Source of the DNA: Micractinium sp. NFX-FRZ
Lineage: Eukaryota > Chlorophyta > Trebouxiophyceae > Chlorellales > Chlorellaceae
NCBI GenBank assembly: GCA_029339195.1
Contig: JAPTJF010000067.1
Span: forward strand, 1-64,000
Reading direction: 5' to 3'
Length of the DNA: 64,000 nucleotides
Shown here: positions 1 to 9,760 of the stretch, one piece after another
Position numbering within the stretch: position 1 is the first letter of the stretch
How the letters are laid out: each line of letters begins with the position of its first letter
Position numbers and translations under genes: made by a program
The notes under the pieces: model-generated
What the model was told of the DNA's origin: nothing
The model's database searches: none
What the model saw: the letters and a program-made list of their open reading frames with translations, nothing else

Positions 1-6
1 CCCTCG

Positions 7-220
7 CAGCAGCGATTACTGCCTGCCTGGTTGCCGATGACGCATTACTGGGCCGGGCGCTGGCCCCGCTGCCCGCCGGGCTGCCGCTGCCTCATAACCT
101 TGCCAATGCTGGTTCTTACTGTCAATCACTGCCCTCAGGGGTCGTCTCTGTTGCATTACCTTGCCGGCCTGGACCTCACAGCAGCGATTACTGCCTGCCT
201 GGTTGCCGACGACGCATTAC
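7..220. repeat. Direct repeat pair, 42 nt, spacing 172 nt
   Basis: A 42-nt block at 7-48 recurs at 179-220 with one mismatch. The rest of 1-1000 shows no recognisable coding domain on either strand. This may be the edge of a longer repeat lying left of the window. Confidence 0.75.
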
Positions 221-1009
221 CGGACGTTACCGCCAACACCGAAGGTGAGGAGGCACTTTCCCCGAAGGTGATGGGTTGGATGCGCGGGCTGGTATGCCCG
301 CAGATCAGCGGTAATAGAGGCACAATATGCAAGAAAAGCGGTCCTGGCATCCAACGCTGCCACTTGCTCTGCCGCCACCGCCTCTACCGCCCAGCCGGCC
401 GCCACCCGCCGCGGGCCGCCGCCGTCGGCCGCGGCCGAAGGGTGCCAGGGGCACAGTGAGGTGTATGGTTGGCTACCATAAGCCTCAGGAGTGCATTACG
501 GGGCACTGGAATGCTGTGGGCCCATGGCTTGTCCAAAGCCCCACTCTTCAAGTTGTGGTCCCGCTCTTCAACCGGCCTCTTCAGGCACTTCAATTTGGGG
601 TTGCCCGCATAATGGCGTCGCCAGGCGGCCAAATCACAGGGAGGCCTCACTGAAAGCTAGATAGAGTGTTTACAAGTCACGGGGAGGGAAAACAAGGGAA
701 TCTTGGCCAAGTTACACACTCTTCAAATTTGGGGTTGAGTTCAACTTGAGGACTGGCGGCGCTAGTGACAGCGACCTGTGCCAGGGGCTCTCCCGCCGCC
801 TCTTGTGTTCCATGGGGCTTGGCATCCAACCCGCCGGTAATCAGCGCACATACCACATGCGACATGTCAGGAACAGAATTCAGGCCGGCTTCCTGCCCGC
901 CAGGAGCCGCCGAGCTTTCAGGGGCTCTTCAAGGCCAGCCGCATGTGCTCATCAGCCGCACGTTTGCATTTTACCGCCAATTCTGACGCCGGTGTAGTTG
1001 AAGAAGCGC
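221..1009. other. Gene-free flank, nothing recognised
   Basis: Short open frames exist on both strands, but none shows a known domain, a splice-supported extension or biased composition. It is probably intergenic or a repeat remnant upstream of the phospholipase-like gene. Confidence 0.5.
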
Positions 1010-1357
1010 TTGCAAGGTACGGCGTGGCTTGCCGCTGAGCTCGCTGCTGCCTGCAGTGCTCAATACACGCCTGTGGATATGCCTGTGGCTGCCAAACAAC
1101 AGGCTCTCCTCCACCTTGCGTGCAACACACGCTGTTGTGGGGGGTGAGGAACAGCAAAGAAGCGGGATGCTTTGGGGGCTGTCAGACGCCCGGGACAGCC
1201 GTCCCCCGGCGCACCGTGCGCCAGCAACCCGCTGCCGCGGCCGGCCGGCCGTAGCCGCTGCAGCCTAGGCACGGCATGGGTGGGGCACCCCCCTTTAAAA
1301 ACCGCATACCATGCATTGTCACTGATGCCTCAATAAATCATCTTCTCTGATCTGCCC
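1010..1357 (+). promoter_or_regulatory. 5' flank of the PLA2-like gene; duplicated inverted at 8751-9215
   Basis: This stretch ends at the proposed start codon and aligns, with substitutions and indels, to the minus strand of about 9215-8840. Shared landmarks include a GCTCAATACA..CTTGTGG-like block and a CGGGCACGGCATGG-like block. It should contain the promoter and 5'UTR; no clear TATA box was seen. Confidence 0.45.
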
Positions 1358-3153
1358 ATGTGCAGTATGAACGCGGCTATGCTCATTCTGCTGGTGACGC
1401 TCTGCGGCAGCTGCTCCTGCAGCGCCAGGTGCGAGAAAGTGGGTGGTCATCCCATGCCAATTGAGCACGCGCACATGTTGCACACGGGTGTGCACATTCT
1501 TTCTCACAATGAGAGACACATGTGCGCGCCTGTGTGCATGCAGGAAGCTGCACGCCGAGGATGCAGCGGCAGCAGAGGTGGCCAAAGATGGCACTGCGCC
1601 TGCGCCTGCCCCGGGCCCGGCGAGCCAGCAGGTCCGCCCGCAGATGAGCACCAGAAGCTGCTGGCAAGAGATGGCAGATGGTGCCATAAATTACTTCGAG
1701 GTCAGTGTGTCCGGGGCTTGGGTAGTGCCAGAAATGTGATCAAACCCCTGACAGCTGCCGCGCCCGGGCGCGCACATGCCAACTAGCATGCGCACTCACC
1801 GGTACCCACACACGCGCGCTGCAAGCACTGCCATTCACACGCCCTTGCCCCCGTCCCAACTGCAGGAGAAGAGTGGTCAATGCCTCCACGGCGCATGGTG
1901 TGGGTCTGGGTGCGTGCACACCAACTACGAAGACCCCTCCGTGGATGGGCTGGACGAGGCGTGCAAGCAGCACGACATCTGCCTGTACCCCGACGGGACG
2001 GGAACAGCGGCGCCGGACCCGTGCCAGCGGTGCTACTGCGACGGAATCCTGAAAGACACCTCAAGACAGGTGACAGGGCGCGGTTGCCAGAGCGCGCCAT
2101 AAACAGCCGGCACGCACCCTTGCTGGGCGGCCCTGCTCGGCCTCGCGCCTTGCTAAATGCGCAGGGCTGGGCTGGTTTTGGCTGGGGCGCCGGTGGCCAG
2201 CGTGGGGGTCCACACCTCTGCTGATGCCCTCACCTCTGCTGATTGTCTTAATCCAAGGGCGTACTCTCCTCGTCTTCCTGTCTTGGGCCGGGCCTGCACC
2301 CACTCCGCTCAGCATGGCACAGCAGGCGCACCGCACCTCACACATTGTGGCCCCCACGCAAATGCGCCCTCACTTCTGTTCACTGCCCAACTCATGTGCA
2401 CACCTCCCCACTGCCGCTCAGCTTTACGACGACCACGCCCAGTGCACCAGCTTCCTGGACTGCATCAACCCCTTCTGTGTGGAGACCGGGATGGTGACGG
2501 CCGCGCTGTCTGTGTGGATGGGCATGGGCAAGAACATGGGTGGCTACAGCTGCGACAGCATCGACTTCAGCGGCTGCTACCCCGGCTATAACGACCCAGC
2601 GGAGGGCCCTGAGATAGACTGGTCTTCCTTCAGCCCTACAGAGGACGAGGCCGCTGGGTGCCCCTACGACTTCTACTCCGACGCCGACCTGTCCGGAGGC
2701 GACTTGAGCGATGGCACAGTCAGCGCAGGCAGCGCGGATGAGTGCTGCCAGACATGCAGTGACCACCCCGACTGCTACGCCTGGTGAGCCGCAAGCTGCA
2801 GGTTGAATCGTCTGTAGGCGGCGGGCAGGCGGGCGGGCGCGCAGGGGGGCAGACAGCAGCGGGGCAGCGGGAGACAGGCCAGCGGGCGGGTGCCAGGTGG
2901 GCGGGTGGGTGGAGGGCAGGCATGCAGGTAGGCGTGCAGGCGGGCAGGCAGGCCGAATCGATGTGCTTGAGAAGCTTCAATTATAACTGTATAATTGCTC
3001 AATCTCCCTGTGCTGCGCAGGACCTTTTCCCCCGACAACATGGCCTGTGATGGCCCATGCTGCTTCCTCAAGGACAGCTCCTGGACAGAGAATGTGGCGG
3101 CAGCCGGACTTGTGTCTGGCACCTACCAGACCGAGGGACGCAGGCTCGTCTAG
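1358..3153 (+). CDS. Secreted phospholipase A2-like protein with PAN/apple-like C-terminus
   Basis: Exons 1358-1428, 1544-1700, 1866-2069, 2422-2783 and 3021-3153 join in phase to 308 aa. Residues 1-23 form a hydrophobic signal peptide; Met1 and Met4 are both possible starts. Residues ~82-120 carry a calcium-loop-like CLHGAWCGSGC and then ACKQHDIC, matching the His-Asp catalytic pair of secretory PLA2 (about His112/Asp113). Cysteines continue through the PLA2-like part. Residues ~247-300 (SADECCQTCSDHPDCYAW and onward) resemble a PAN/apple domain. By family, the enzyme would hydrolyse the sn-2 ester of phospholipids outside the cell or in the secretory route; activity is inferred, not shown. 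Plant secretory PLA2s are much shorter and lack the PAN-like tail. Its 5' end has an inverted degenerate copy at 8751-9215. Confidence 0.8.
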
Positions 3154-3783
3154 ATAGCCTGCCCCCAATCGCTGGGCCTCACCACGCAGGGGGGTAATCC
3201 GGAAAGGCCAACGGACCAGAAGGCCTGTTGGCAGCCGCTTTCCGCCATGCCTCTGCTGTGCCAGCTGTGGCGTCGGTTGCTGCGCTGGCACACGCGCCCC
3301 TGCAGGCCACTTCCCCCCACTTATTAACCCTGAAACTTGTCCTTACACCTGGAAACCCCCCTCTCACGTGATACCAGCAACCCTGCCTCGTTTTTTGCAC
3401 GCCAACAACCCCGTTGTTGACTGGTCCATGCACCGAAGAATGACCGCTGTGGCATCAACCTATTTGCGCATGCCACAGTGCGAAGCCTCAGTTTTGGCCC
3501 CTGAATTGCAACTGCCAATGCAACGCCCAATGCCACTCCTCACTGTCAGATGCGCTCTTCACTTGTGACCAGCTGCCACCTGGGAACTGCCCCTCTGCCA
3601 GCACTGCCATGCACACTGGTTGGCACCCTCAAAGCTTTATCGCTGTGCCGTGACCACCCACAAGCGCCGCTGCACACTATGTGATTGATAAGAATGATGA
3701 ATGATGATGATTGATAAGAATGCAAGCTGTAAAGCAGCTGCGCAGCACGCTCAAGTCAAGACACTAACCGAGCTACACGCCGG
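3154..3783. other. Convergent intergenic region / overlapping 3'UTRs
   Basis: This lies between the stop codons of the PLA2-like gene (+) and the SAP-DUF3223 gene (-). It holds a TGTAA on the plus strand at 3728-3732 and a TTACA (TGTAA on minus) near 3344, so the two 3'UTRs may overlap. A short ATGATGATTGATAAGAATG-type imperfect repeat sits at about 3685-3721. No coding signal was seen. Confidence 0.5.
3728..3732 (+). promoter_or_regulatory. Candidate polyadenylation signal TGTAA
   Basis: TGTAA, the green-algal poly(A) signal, lies 575 nt after the stop of the PLA2-like gene. No closer copy was seen, so the assignment is tentative. Confidence 0.3.
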
Positions 3784-6312
3784 CTAGTAGCTGCCGCCGC
3801 TGCCGCCCGCCCCTGCTGCCGCCCCTGCCCCTGCTCCTGTTGCCCCCGCCCCTGCTTCTGCTGTCGCCGCGTCCCGCTCCTTCATACACGGGATGCACAG
3901 GAGCTGCAGTGTGCGCACGTGCTTGCGGTGGTACCGCCGCCAGTCTGCCACCCATGCCTCGTCAGTGAAGCAGCCGCGGTAGGAGCCTGGCACCTTGCCG
4001 TCCACAGGGGGCGGCGGGCGGCCAGCGGCGCCGGTGAAGTCCTTGATCAGCTGCAGGGCGACAAAGGGGACAATGGGCAGGTGGGGAGTAAGTGAGGGTG
4101 GGTGGGTGTGGGAGGGCGAGGGGCGAGGGAGGGTGCGGGATAATACTCCTTGATCAGCTGCAGGGTGACATGGAGGGGCAGTGGGGAGGAAGTGTGGGCG
4201 GGTGTGAGGGAGGGTGAGGGGTAGCAAGTCATGAAGGAGCCGCAGGCAAGCCCCACCACACCATACGCCTGCTGATGGGTGGGATCCCCTTGCTCCGGCC
4301 CACATCCCACCCTCCCCTCCCACAACTGCCCTCCCCACCCCCACCCCCCCACCCCCGACGCCCACCCCCTTCTTTGCCCTTCACAACGTTCACATCAACA
4401 ACAACCACCCCCCGCATCTGCTGGAAGGTGGGCTCCACCTGCGCCAACCTGTCCGACCACCCCCCACCTTTATCTTTTCTTTGGCCTTGACCACGCTCAC
4501 ATCCAACCAGGTGCCCCACCCTTCATTACGCTCACACCAAACCAGGTACCCCATCTCACCTGCTGGAATGTGGGCTCCACATGCTCCAGCCGCAGCTTGC
4601 GCCCATCCTGCACCCGCCGCCCGCAAGCATCGCACCTGCAGCAGGGGGCAGGTGGGTGCAGCCAGGCAAACGAGCTATTGAAGGGCAGCTTGCCCACACC
4701 TGCAGCAGGGGGGCGGGGGCAGGCAGGCAGCCAGGCAGGCAGGCAGGCAGGCACGACGATGAAAGGCATGAGACGCGCTGTCCACTGCTGGGCATGTGTC
4801 TGTGGCTTGTGGGCCCGCCAGCCTCGACATTCCACCCAGTAGGCAGGCTGCGCCTGCCAGCCCAGCTGCCGTGCTGCACTGCATGCTGCCATGCACGCCC
4901 ACCCCAGCAGCACCCCAGCCAAGCCAAGCAACCAACCAAGCCACTAAGCACCCAGCCAGCAGCAAGCGCACCGGGCCCACCTGTGCACGGGGCGCCCCTG
5001 GGGGGTGGTGGCAGCAGAGGCGCGGCGGTACGCTTCCAGCTGATCCCGTACCGCCCAGCGCATCGCGTCCCGCACCGTCAGCGCCGAGTTGTGCTCCGGG
5101 GTGAAGCTGCGGGGGAGGTGTGTGGCATGGAGTGTGGCACATGACGGCACTCGCGCTTGTTCGCAATGTGGGCGCATCGCGTCAGGCACCGCCAGCACTG
5201 AGCTTGGTGAGCAGGAGGCACAGTCGTCCTGGCGAACCCTCACCCGATGCACCATTGCGGTACGCATGCTCTTGTACTGCTGCTCACCCGATGCACTTGC
5301 GGTACGAAAAGTCCTCCCACTGCTGCCGGCCATCGAAGTACTCAAAGAAGCGGATGGCGGGCTGGTCCTCCTGCACCACTGTGCGCACGCGGAAGCGAAC
5401 CACCGGCGGGTGCGACACCTGCGGTTAGGGAGTGCAGCGGGCGGGCAGCTCGGCAGGAGTGGTGCACCCAGTGGGAGGCAGGCAGGGAGGGAGGGACAGC
5501 GGGAGACCAGAGAGGCAATGGAACCGCGTGGTCGCAGGGACACGGGAACACATGCCTTGTGCGTGCAGATGGCATGTGCACGAGCCCGCACCCCACCCAC
5601 CGCCACCCTCCACCCCGCCCGCCCTGCCCGCCCACCTTCTGTGTGTATCGCGGGTGCATGCGCAGCAGGCCTTGCAGAAACGCAAAGTCTGGGTGCCCCT
5701 CCGCCACCTCCTCCCCCTGCAGCAGCTCCAGCAGCAGCTGTATGTGCCGCCTCAGTGGCTGCATGCCGCCAAACAGGCGGCCCCCCACCAGGCGCACGCC
5801 GGCGGCGGCTGGGCGGCAGGCGGCCTGGGGGAAGGCGGACGGGTCAGAGAGGAAAGAATCCAGCCGCTGCTCCAGCTCGGCACGGCTGCCCTCCGGGCTG
5901 AGACGCCGCTGGTACAGAGACTGCTGCAGCTCCTCCTGTGGGGGTGAGGCAGGGGTGAGGTAGTGGGGGAAGGCCGTGGGAGAAGGCGGCGTGAGTCGAG
6001 AGATGGGTGCTGTCAACAGCACTACTTTGACCAGGGCCGATAAGGGCGCACAGCGGAGGGTGACAGTGCCGACAACTCCCTGGCTGGCCTGCTCACCAGG
6101 GTCAAGCTAGCTATGTCGGCTTTACGCTGTTCTGCCGGGCTGCCGCCAGCTGTGGCGGGGGCGGCGGCGGACCCGCTGCCAGCGGCAGGAAGGGTGACCC
6201 GCAGCCGCCGCCCCGCAGCGCACTGGCTCCTGAGTCGGGGCGATCTCGCGCTGACGCTGCCGGACGCCGCGCCCCAAGCGCAGGCGCTGCGCATTCCGAC
6301 TGTGATGAGCAC
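3784..6312 (-). CDS. SAP + DUF3223/DCL-domain protein with HNH-like motif, probably plastid-targeted
   Basis: Exons on minus: 6312-6097, 5935-5636, 5418-5288, 5106-4981, 4635-4560, 4050-3784; 371 aa, all phases consistent. Residues 1-~60 are rich in Ala, Arg and Ser with few acids, as in chloroplast transit peptides. Residues ~70-98 form a SAP-like helix pair (LTLEELQQSLYQRRLSPEGS, then a leucine-rich continuation). Next come GHPDFAFLQGLLRMHP and FFEYFDGRQQWEDFSYRKC, diagnostic of DUF3223, the domain of the plant DCL protein. Residues ~259-283 (CDACG...LEHVEPTFQQ) and the following YHRKHVRTLQLLCIPC match the HNH-like tail of this family. Plant DCL is needed for plastid rRNA maturation; a similar role here is inference. 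The C-terminus is a Gly/Ala-rich tail. Introns 3 and 5 carry copies of the adjacent exon edges. Confidence 0.8.
4731..4753. repeat. (GCAG)n microsatellite
   Basis: A run of GCAG units lies in intron 4 of the SAP-DUF3223 gene. The same unit recurs in other introns of the window (for example 31111-31138 and 63981-64000). Confidence 0.8.
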
Positions 6313-6749
6313 TGGGTCTTCTGCGGGCGTCTGCAGCCGCTTCCAAATGCACCGAGGACGAATTGGATGTTTGATGAATGCAGACGAGCGTCAGGATCAG
6401 CGCCCCGCTGGCCGGCCTACATGGGGCACCGCCTGCGGCACTGGCGGCACCTCGCAACTTGGACCCCGTGCTGTGTTCAGGCTATGAAAGAGAAGTAGCT
6501 TATACACCATACATGAGTCAGAACATCAAGCTCAACCAGAGCCAAGGAGATAAAGTGCAAACATGCACCTGTACAAATGAAGCGCCGCGCAGTCGGCACC
6601 GTGCCTCCCGCGCAGGCCTCCTGCTGCCGCCTGAAAGGCCGCCCTTCTGCCCCTGAGGCCCCGTGCCGCCCGAACTCCTTCCTCTGAGGCCTCCCCAGGT
6701 ACGACCCCATCCCCCTCACGCCTCTTGCAGCCTGGACTGCTCCTCCTCT
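6313..6749 (-). other. Intergenic stretch between two minus-strand genes
   Basis: It should hold the 3'UTR of the upstream conserved gene (stop at 6750) and the promoter of the SAP-DUF3223 gene. No domain, poly(A) signal or clear core promoter motif was found. Confidence 0.45.
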
Positions 6750-8457
6750 TCAACCCTCCTGCCGCCAAGTGCCCGCCAGCCCGCGCACGTGCCCCAGGTC
6801 CAGCTGCCCCGGCACGCCCCACCCCTTCCACTCAGGCCTGAACTGCTCATACAGCCGGTAGGCTGCTCGCCCGATGTCTGCCGCTGGCACCGCTCCAGCC
6901 AGCTCCTCCATTGCGGCCTGAGCAGTGTGGGGAACACGCCGGGGGGCAGGGTGCAGGGGGGAAGGGGCTGGATGGGTTTGAATGCAGCGGACAAAGGGGT
7001 GCAGAGGGGTGCATGGCTGGGTTGGCACGAATGGTGCCAGCTCCTCCGTTGCGGCCTGTCCAAAAATGGAATGGGGTTCTAAGAGGAGGGGTTGGAGGAG
7101 GGGTGGGTGCAAGGCGGGAAAGGGTTGTGAGGGGTGCACGGGCACGTGGGCACCGGTACTGCCGGCTCCTACAGTGCCGCTGGGCAGGCATGCAGTGCCG
7201 TGATCATGCGCGGCTGGCACCTGCCCTGCCTGCTCAGCTTTCACCGTGGGAAACACGGCACTGCCACTACAAACTGGCGGTGGCCCTGCCCCCACCAGGC
7301 GGGCCAGCATTGAACACTCTCGTGCTGCTGCACCCCACCCCTGCACCCTGCCACCTGCCCACCCTCCCACCTGCCCCCCCAGCACAATCCTCCACGTTCT
7401 CGCGTACGCCCTCCCACCTTGGCATCGTCCAGCCGCCCCTTGAAGCTCCTCTTCAGGTACCCCTCAACTGGGCCCGGCTCCAGGGGGTTGCCGCCAGAGT
7501 ATGCATAGCGCTCGCCAGAGGCCACCTGTGGGTGGGTGGGTGGGTGGGTATCATACCATGATAGGGGGACTGGTGGTGGGGCACTGGCTGGCATGATGAG
7601 CTGGCGCCATTGGGGCGGCGAGCAGGGGGTGCCTGCGCTGGGTGGCGTTATAACAATGGCAGCGAGGGCCCAGGCAGGCGAATTGTGCAGTGCGTAGGGA
7701 GAAGCTTTGCCAAACTGCTGGACGACGCCGTCGGCACCCCCCGCCTCCCGCGAATTGTGCAGTGGCTGGGCGCTTCTGCTCTGTGTCAGTTGTCTTGCTG
7801 GCTCCCGCCATGGACGTGCGCAGCCTACCGCCTCCGGCCCTCCTCCCCCCCCGCCCCCACCCACCACTGCCCCCTCACCGGCGCCGCGGGCAGGCGCATG
7901 CCAAACACCCGCACCCGCTCCACGCCTTGCGCCTGCTCCCGCTCTGCTGCCGCCTCCCGCTCCTCCTCGCTCCGCTCTCGCTCCTCATAAATGCCCAGAG
8001 ACCTGCCCTTGCTCTGCGCCATGATGCCGGAAATGAGCTTCCCAAATGTGAGGGCTTCCCGCCAGCTGCGCCCCTCACGCTGTGCGACCACAGCACCCCA
8101 CAGCGTCAGCACCGGGGCGCGGTTGATGGTGATGGGGGCTGCCGCTGGTGCGGCTGCTGCCGCTGCCTGCTGGCCTGCAGCAGCAGCCGCAGCAGGCGGG
8201 CTGGCACCAGCGCCGCGGCGGGTGGAGGCCGCAGGAGCCTTGCCCCTGCCCTTGCCTGCTGCAGTAGCCGGGCGCTTCTTCTCTTTGGCAGTGGCATTAC
8301 TGGAAGCCGCCGTGGGCTTGTGCCTCTGCCGCTGAGACGCGGGCGGCGGTGGGGCGGCGGCTGTGCGGCGGCGCTTGCCCTGCTGCTGCGCCTCGCCGCC
8401 GCTGCTTGGCGCCTCGGATGCCTCTGCTGCAGCCCGCTTGCGTGTCGTGACCCCCAT
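6750..8457 (-). CDS. Conserved protein of unknown function with fungal-like relatives
   Basis: Exons 8457-7879, 7525-7418 and 6917-6750 join in phase to 284 aa. The first ~95 residues are basic and Ala-rich (KRAAAEASEA, GKRRRTAAAPPPP), possibly a nuclear or disordered tail. From ~residue 108, INRAPVLTLWGAVVAQREG followed by ALTFGKLISGIMAQSKGRSL is the hallmark of a small family I remember best from filamentous fungi and some bacteria. The later GGNPLEPGPVEGYLKRSFKG and AAYRLYEQFRPEWKGWG blocks also belong to it, in the same order. The function is unknown to me; no catalytic motif stands out. An in-frame upstream Met at 8517 would add 20 residues. Intron 2 contains a copy of the exon 3 acceptor region near 7025-7075. 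Confidence 0.75.
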
Positions 8458-8750
8458 GGCAGGGTGGTGAGCGAGCAGGTCGAGGGTCGGGAGGGGCGGC
8501 AGGCAGGCTGAGTCCAAGGGGCGTCTGCTTGTGGATTTGCAAGCTTGTGATGCCTAGCGGGCACACTTTACTCTGCCCGCGACGGACGGGGTCGAAGCCA
8601 GGGCGTTATGCGCTGGGGCAACTGGCGCACGTGAGTGGGCACCTGGCGCAGATGAGTAGGCACCCTGCAGCGCATGTTGTGGAGGCTTCCCGCTGGCCCG
8701 GCAGCATCTGTAAGTGAGCCTCATGTGCTCGAATGGCGTAAGAATGCACC

Positions 8751-9215
8751 GCCAAGTGTTCCGCACTTGGCGCTGATGCAGGAGCGGCTGCAGAGGGTCA
8801 CCAGCAGGATGAGCGTGGCTGCCTCACATACTGCACGTGGGGAGATCAGAGCCGGAAGCTTGTTGGTATCACTGCCAAGGCCGTGTATACGGTAATCAGG
8901 ATGGTTGCCTTTGCCATGCCGTGCCCGGGCTGCAGCAGCTCCGGCTGGCCGCCGCAGGGTGCTGCTGGGTGGCATGCCACCTGCCGCCCGCACGGTGCCG
9001 GTGCGCTGGTGGGCGGCTGGGCTGGGCTGGGCTGGGTGCCCTTCCAACAATTCATTCTTTACTGCGCTTCTCATCACGCCAAACAGGCTTTGTTGCATAA
9101 AAGGCGAGAAGATCCCGTGCTTCCTGCCCTTAGCAGCCACAAGCATGTATTGAGCGCCCCTGCACGGCAGGCAGTCGAGCTCCACGCCGCAAGCCGCGCT
9201 TGCAGGCTTCGCTAC
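8751..9215 (-). pseudogene. Inverted degenerate copy of the PLA2-like gene 5' flank and signal-peptide exon
   Basis: Read on minus, this stretch matches 1010-1440. The best block is the signal-peptide exon: ATLILLVTLCSRSCISAKC here against AMLILLVTLCGSCSCSARC in the gene. The equivalent of the first start codon is ACG, the next ATG is followed at once by TGA, and the third Met codon is ACG. It therefore cannot start the same protein. No copies of the later exons were found nearby. Confidence 0.7.
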
Positions 9216-9332
9216 ATACACGGGCGTGAGAAGTTGCGGTGGACGCACACATAAACCCGTAAACCCTCAAACCATAAACCACAATCCTATCCCCTGCCTG
9301 GGAGGAGCAGGGGATGTCGACTGCTGCTGCCC

Positions 9333-9392
9333 CGCCGCCACTGGCAGCCCGGCGGTGGCGGCGCCACCGCCGCCAGGCTGCCAGTGGCGGCG
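9333..9392. repeat. Near-perfect GC-rich palindrome / potential cruciform
   Basis: A 17-bp outer arm (9333-9349 with 9376-9392) and an 11-bp inner arm (9350-9360 with 9362-9372) are exact inverted repeats. They leave a single-base centre and a 3-nt bulge (9373-9375). It sits about 370 bp upstream of the permease start codon. Confidence 0.9.
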
Positions 9393-9760
9393 CGCTTTGA
9401 CAGGGGCGGCCCCCTTCGCCGCGCAATTGAAACAATTCCCCGAGTGTTTTCAGCGCGATTTGAGCGCGGGCAACGGCGCGAGTGCCAAGGCGAGTTGCCT
9501 TTGTCCGGAGCGGTCTCGGTAGCTGGTCCCAGTCCGACGTGGCACATGGTGACCAATTCTTACGTCAATGACATTGTTGTAAATTCGTTACATCAACCCC
9601 CCCCTGCCTCCCTCTCTCTCTCCGAGTCTTCAGTTTGTAGCCCAGGCGGCCTAGGCTGGGTGTGCACTCGCCTGTTCTTCACTCCACTGGTGTGCCTTGT
9701 TGGCAACCTGAAGTGCTGGTTGGCAACTGAGCCGGGTCGCCCTAGCATAGCCGACGCAAG

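Larger units (their letters stand above)
8458..9760. other. Divergent intergenic region
   Basis: It separates the conserved protein (-) from the amino acid permease (+). It contains the inverted gene fragment (8751-9215), a short degenerate telomere-like run (9251-9280) and a strong palindrome (9333-9392). No other gene is supported. Confidence 0.6.

Noticed and set aside
1..1357. Small open frames of up to 142 codons near the left edge
   Set aside because: No domain, no signal peptide, no phase-consistent extension, and overlapping frames on both strands of similar length, as expected in GC-rich non-coding DNA.
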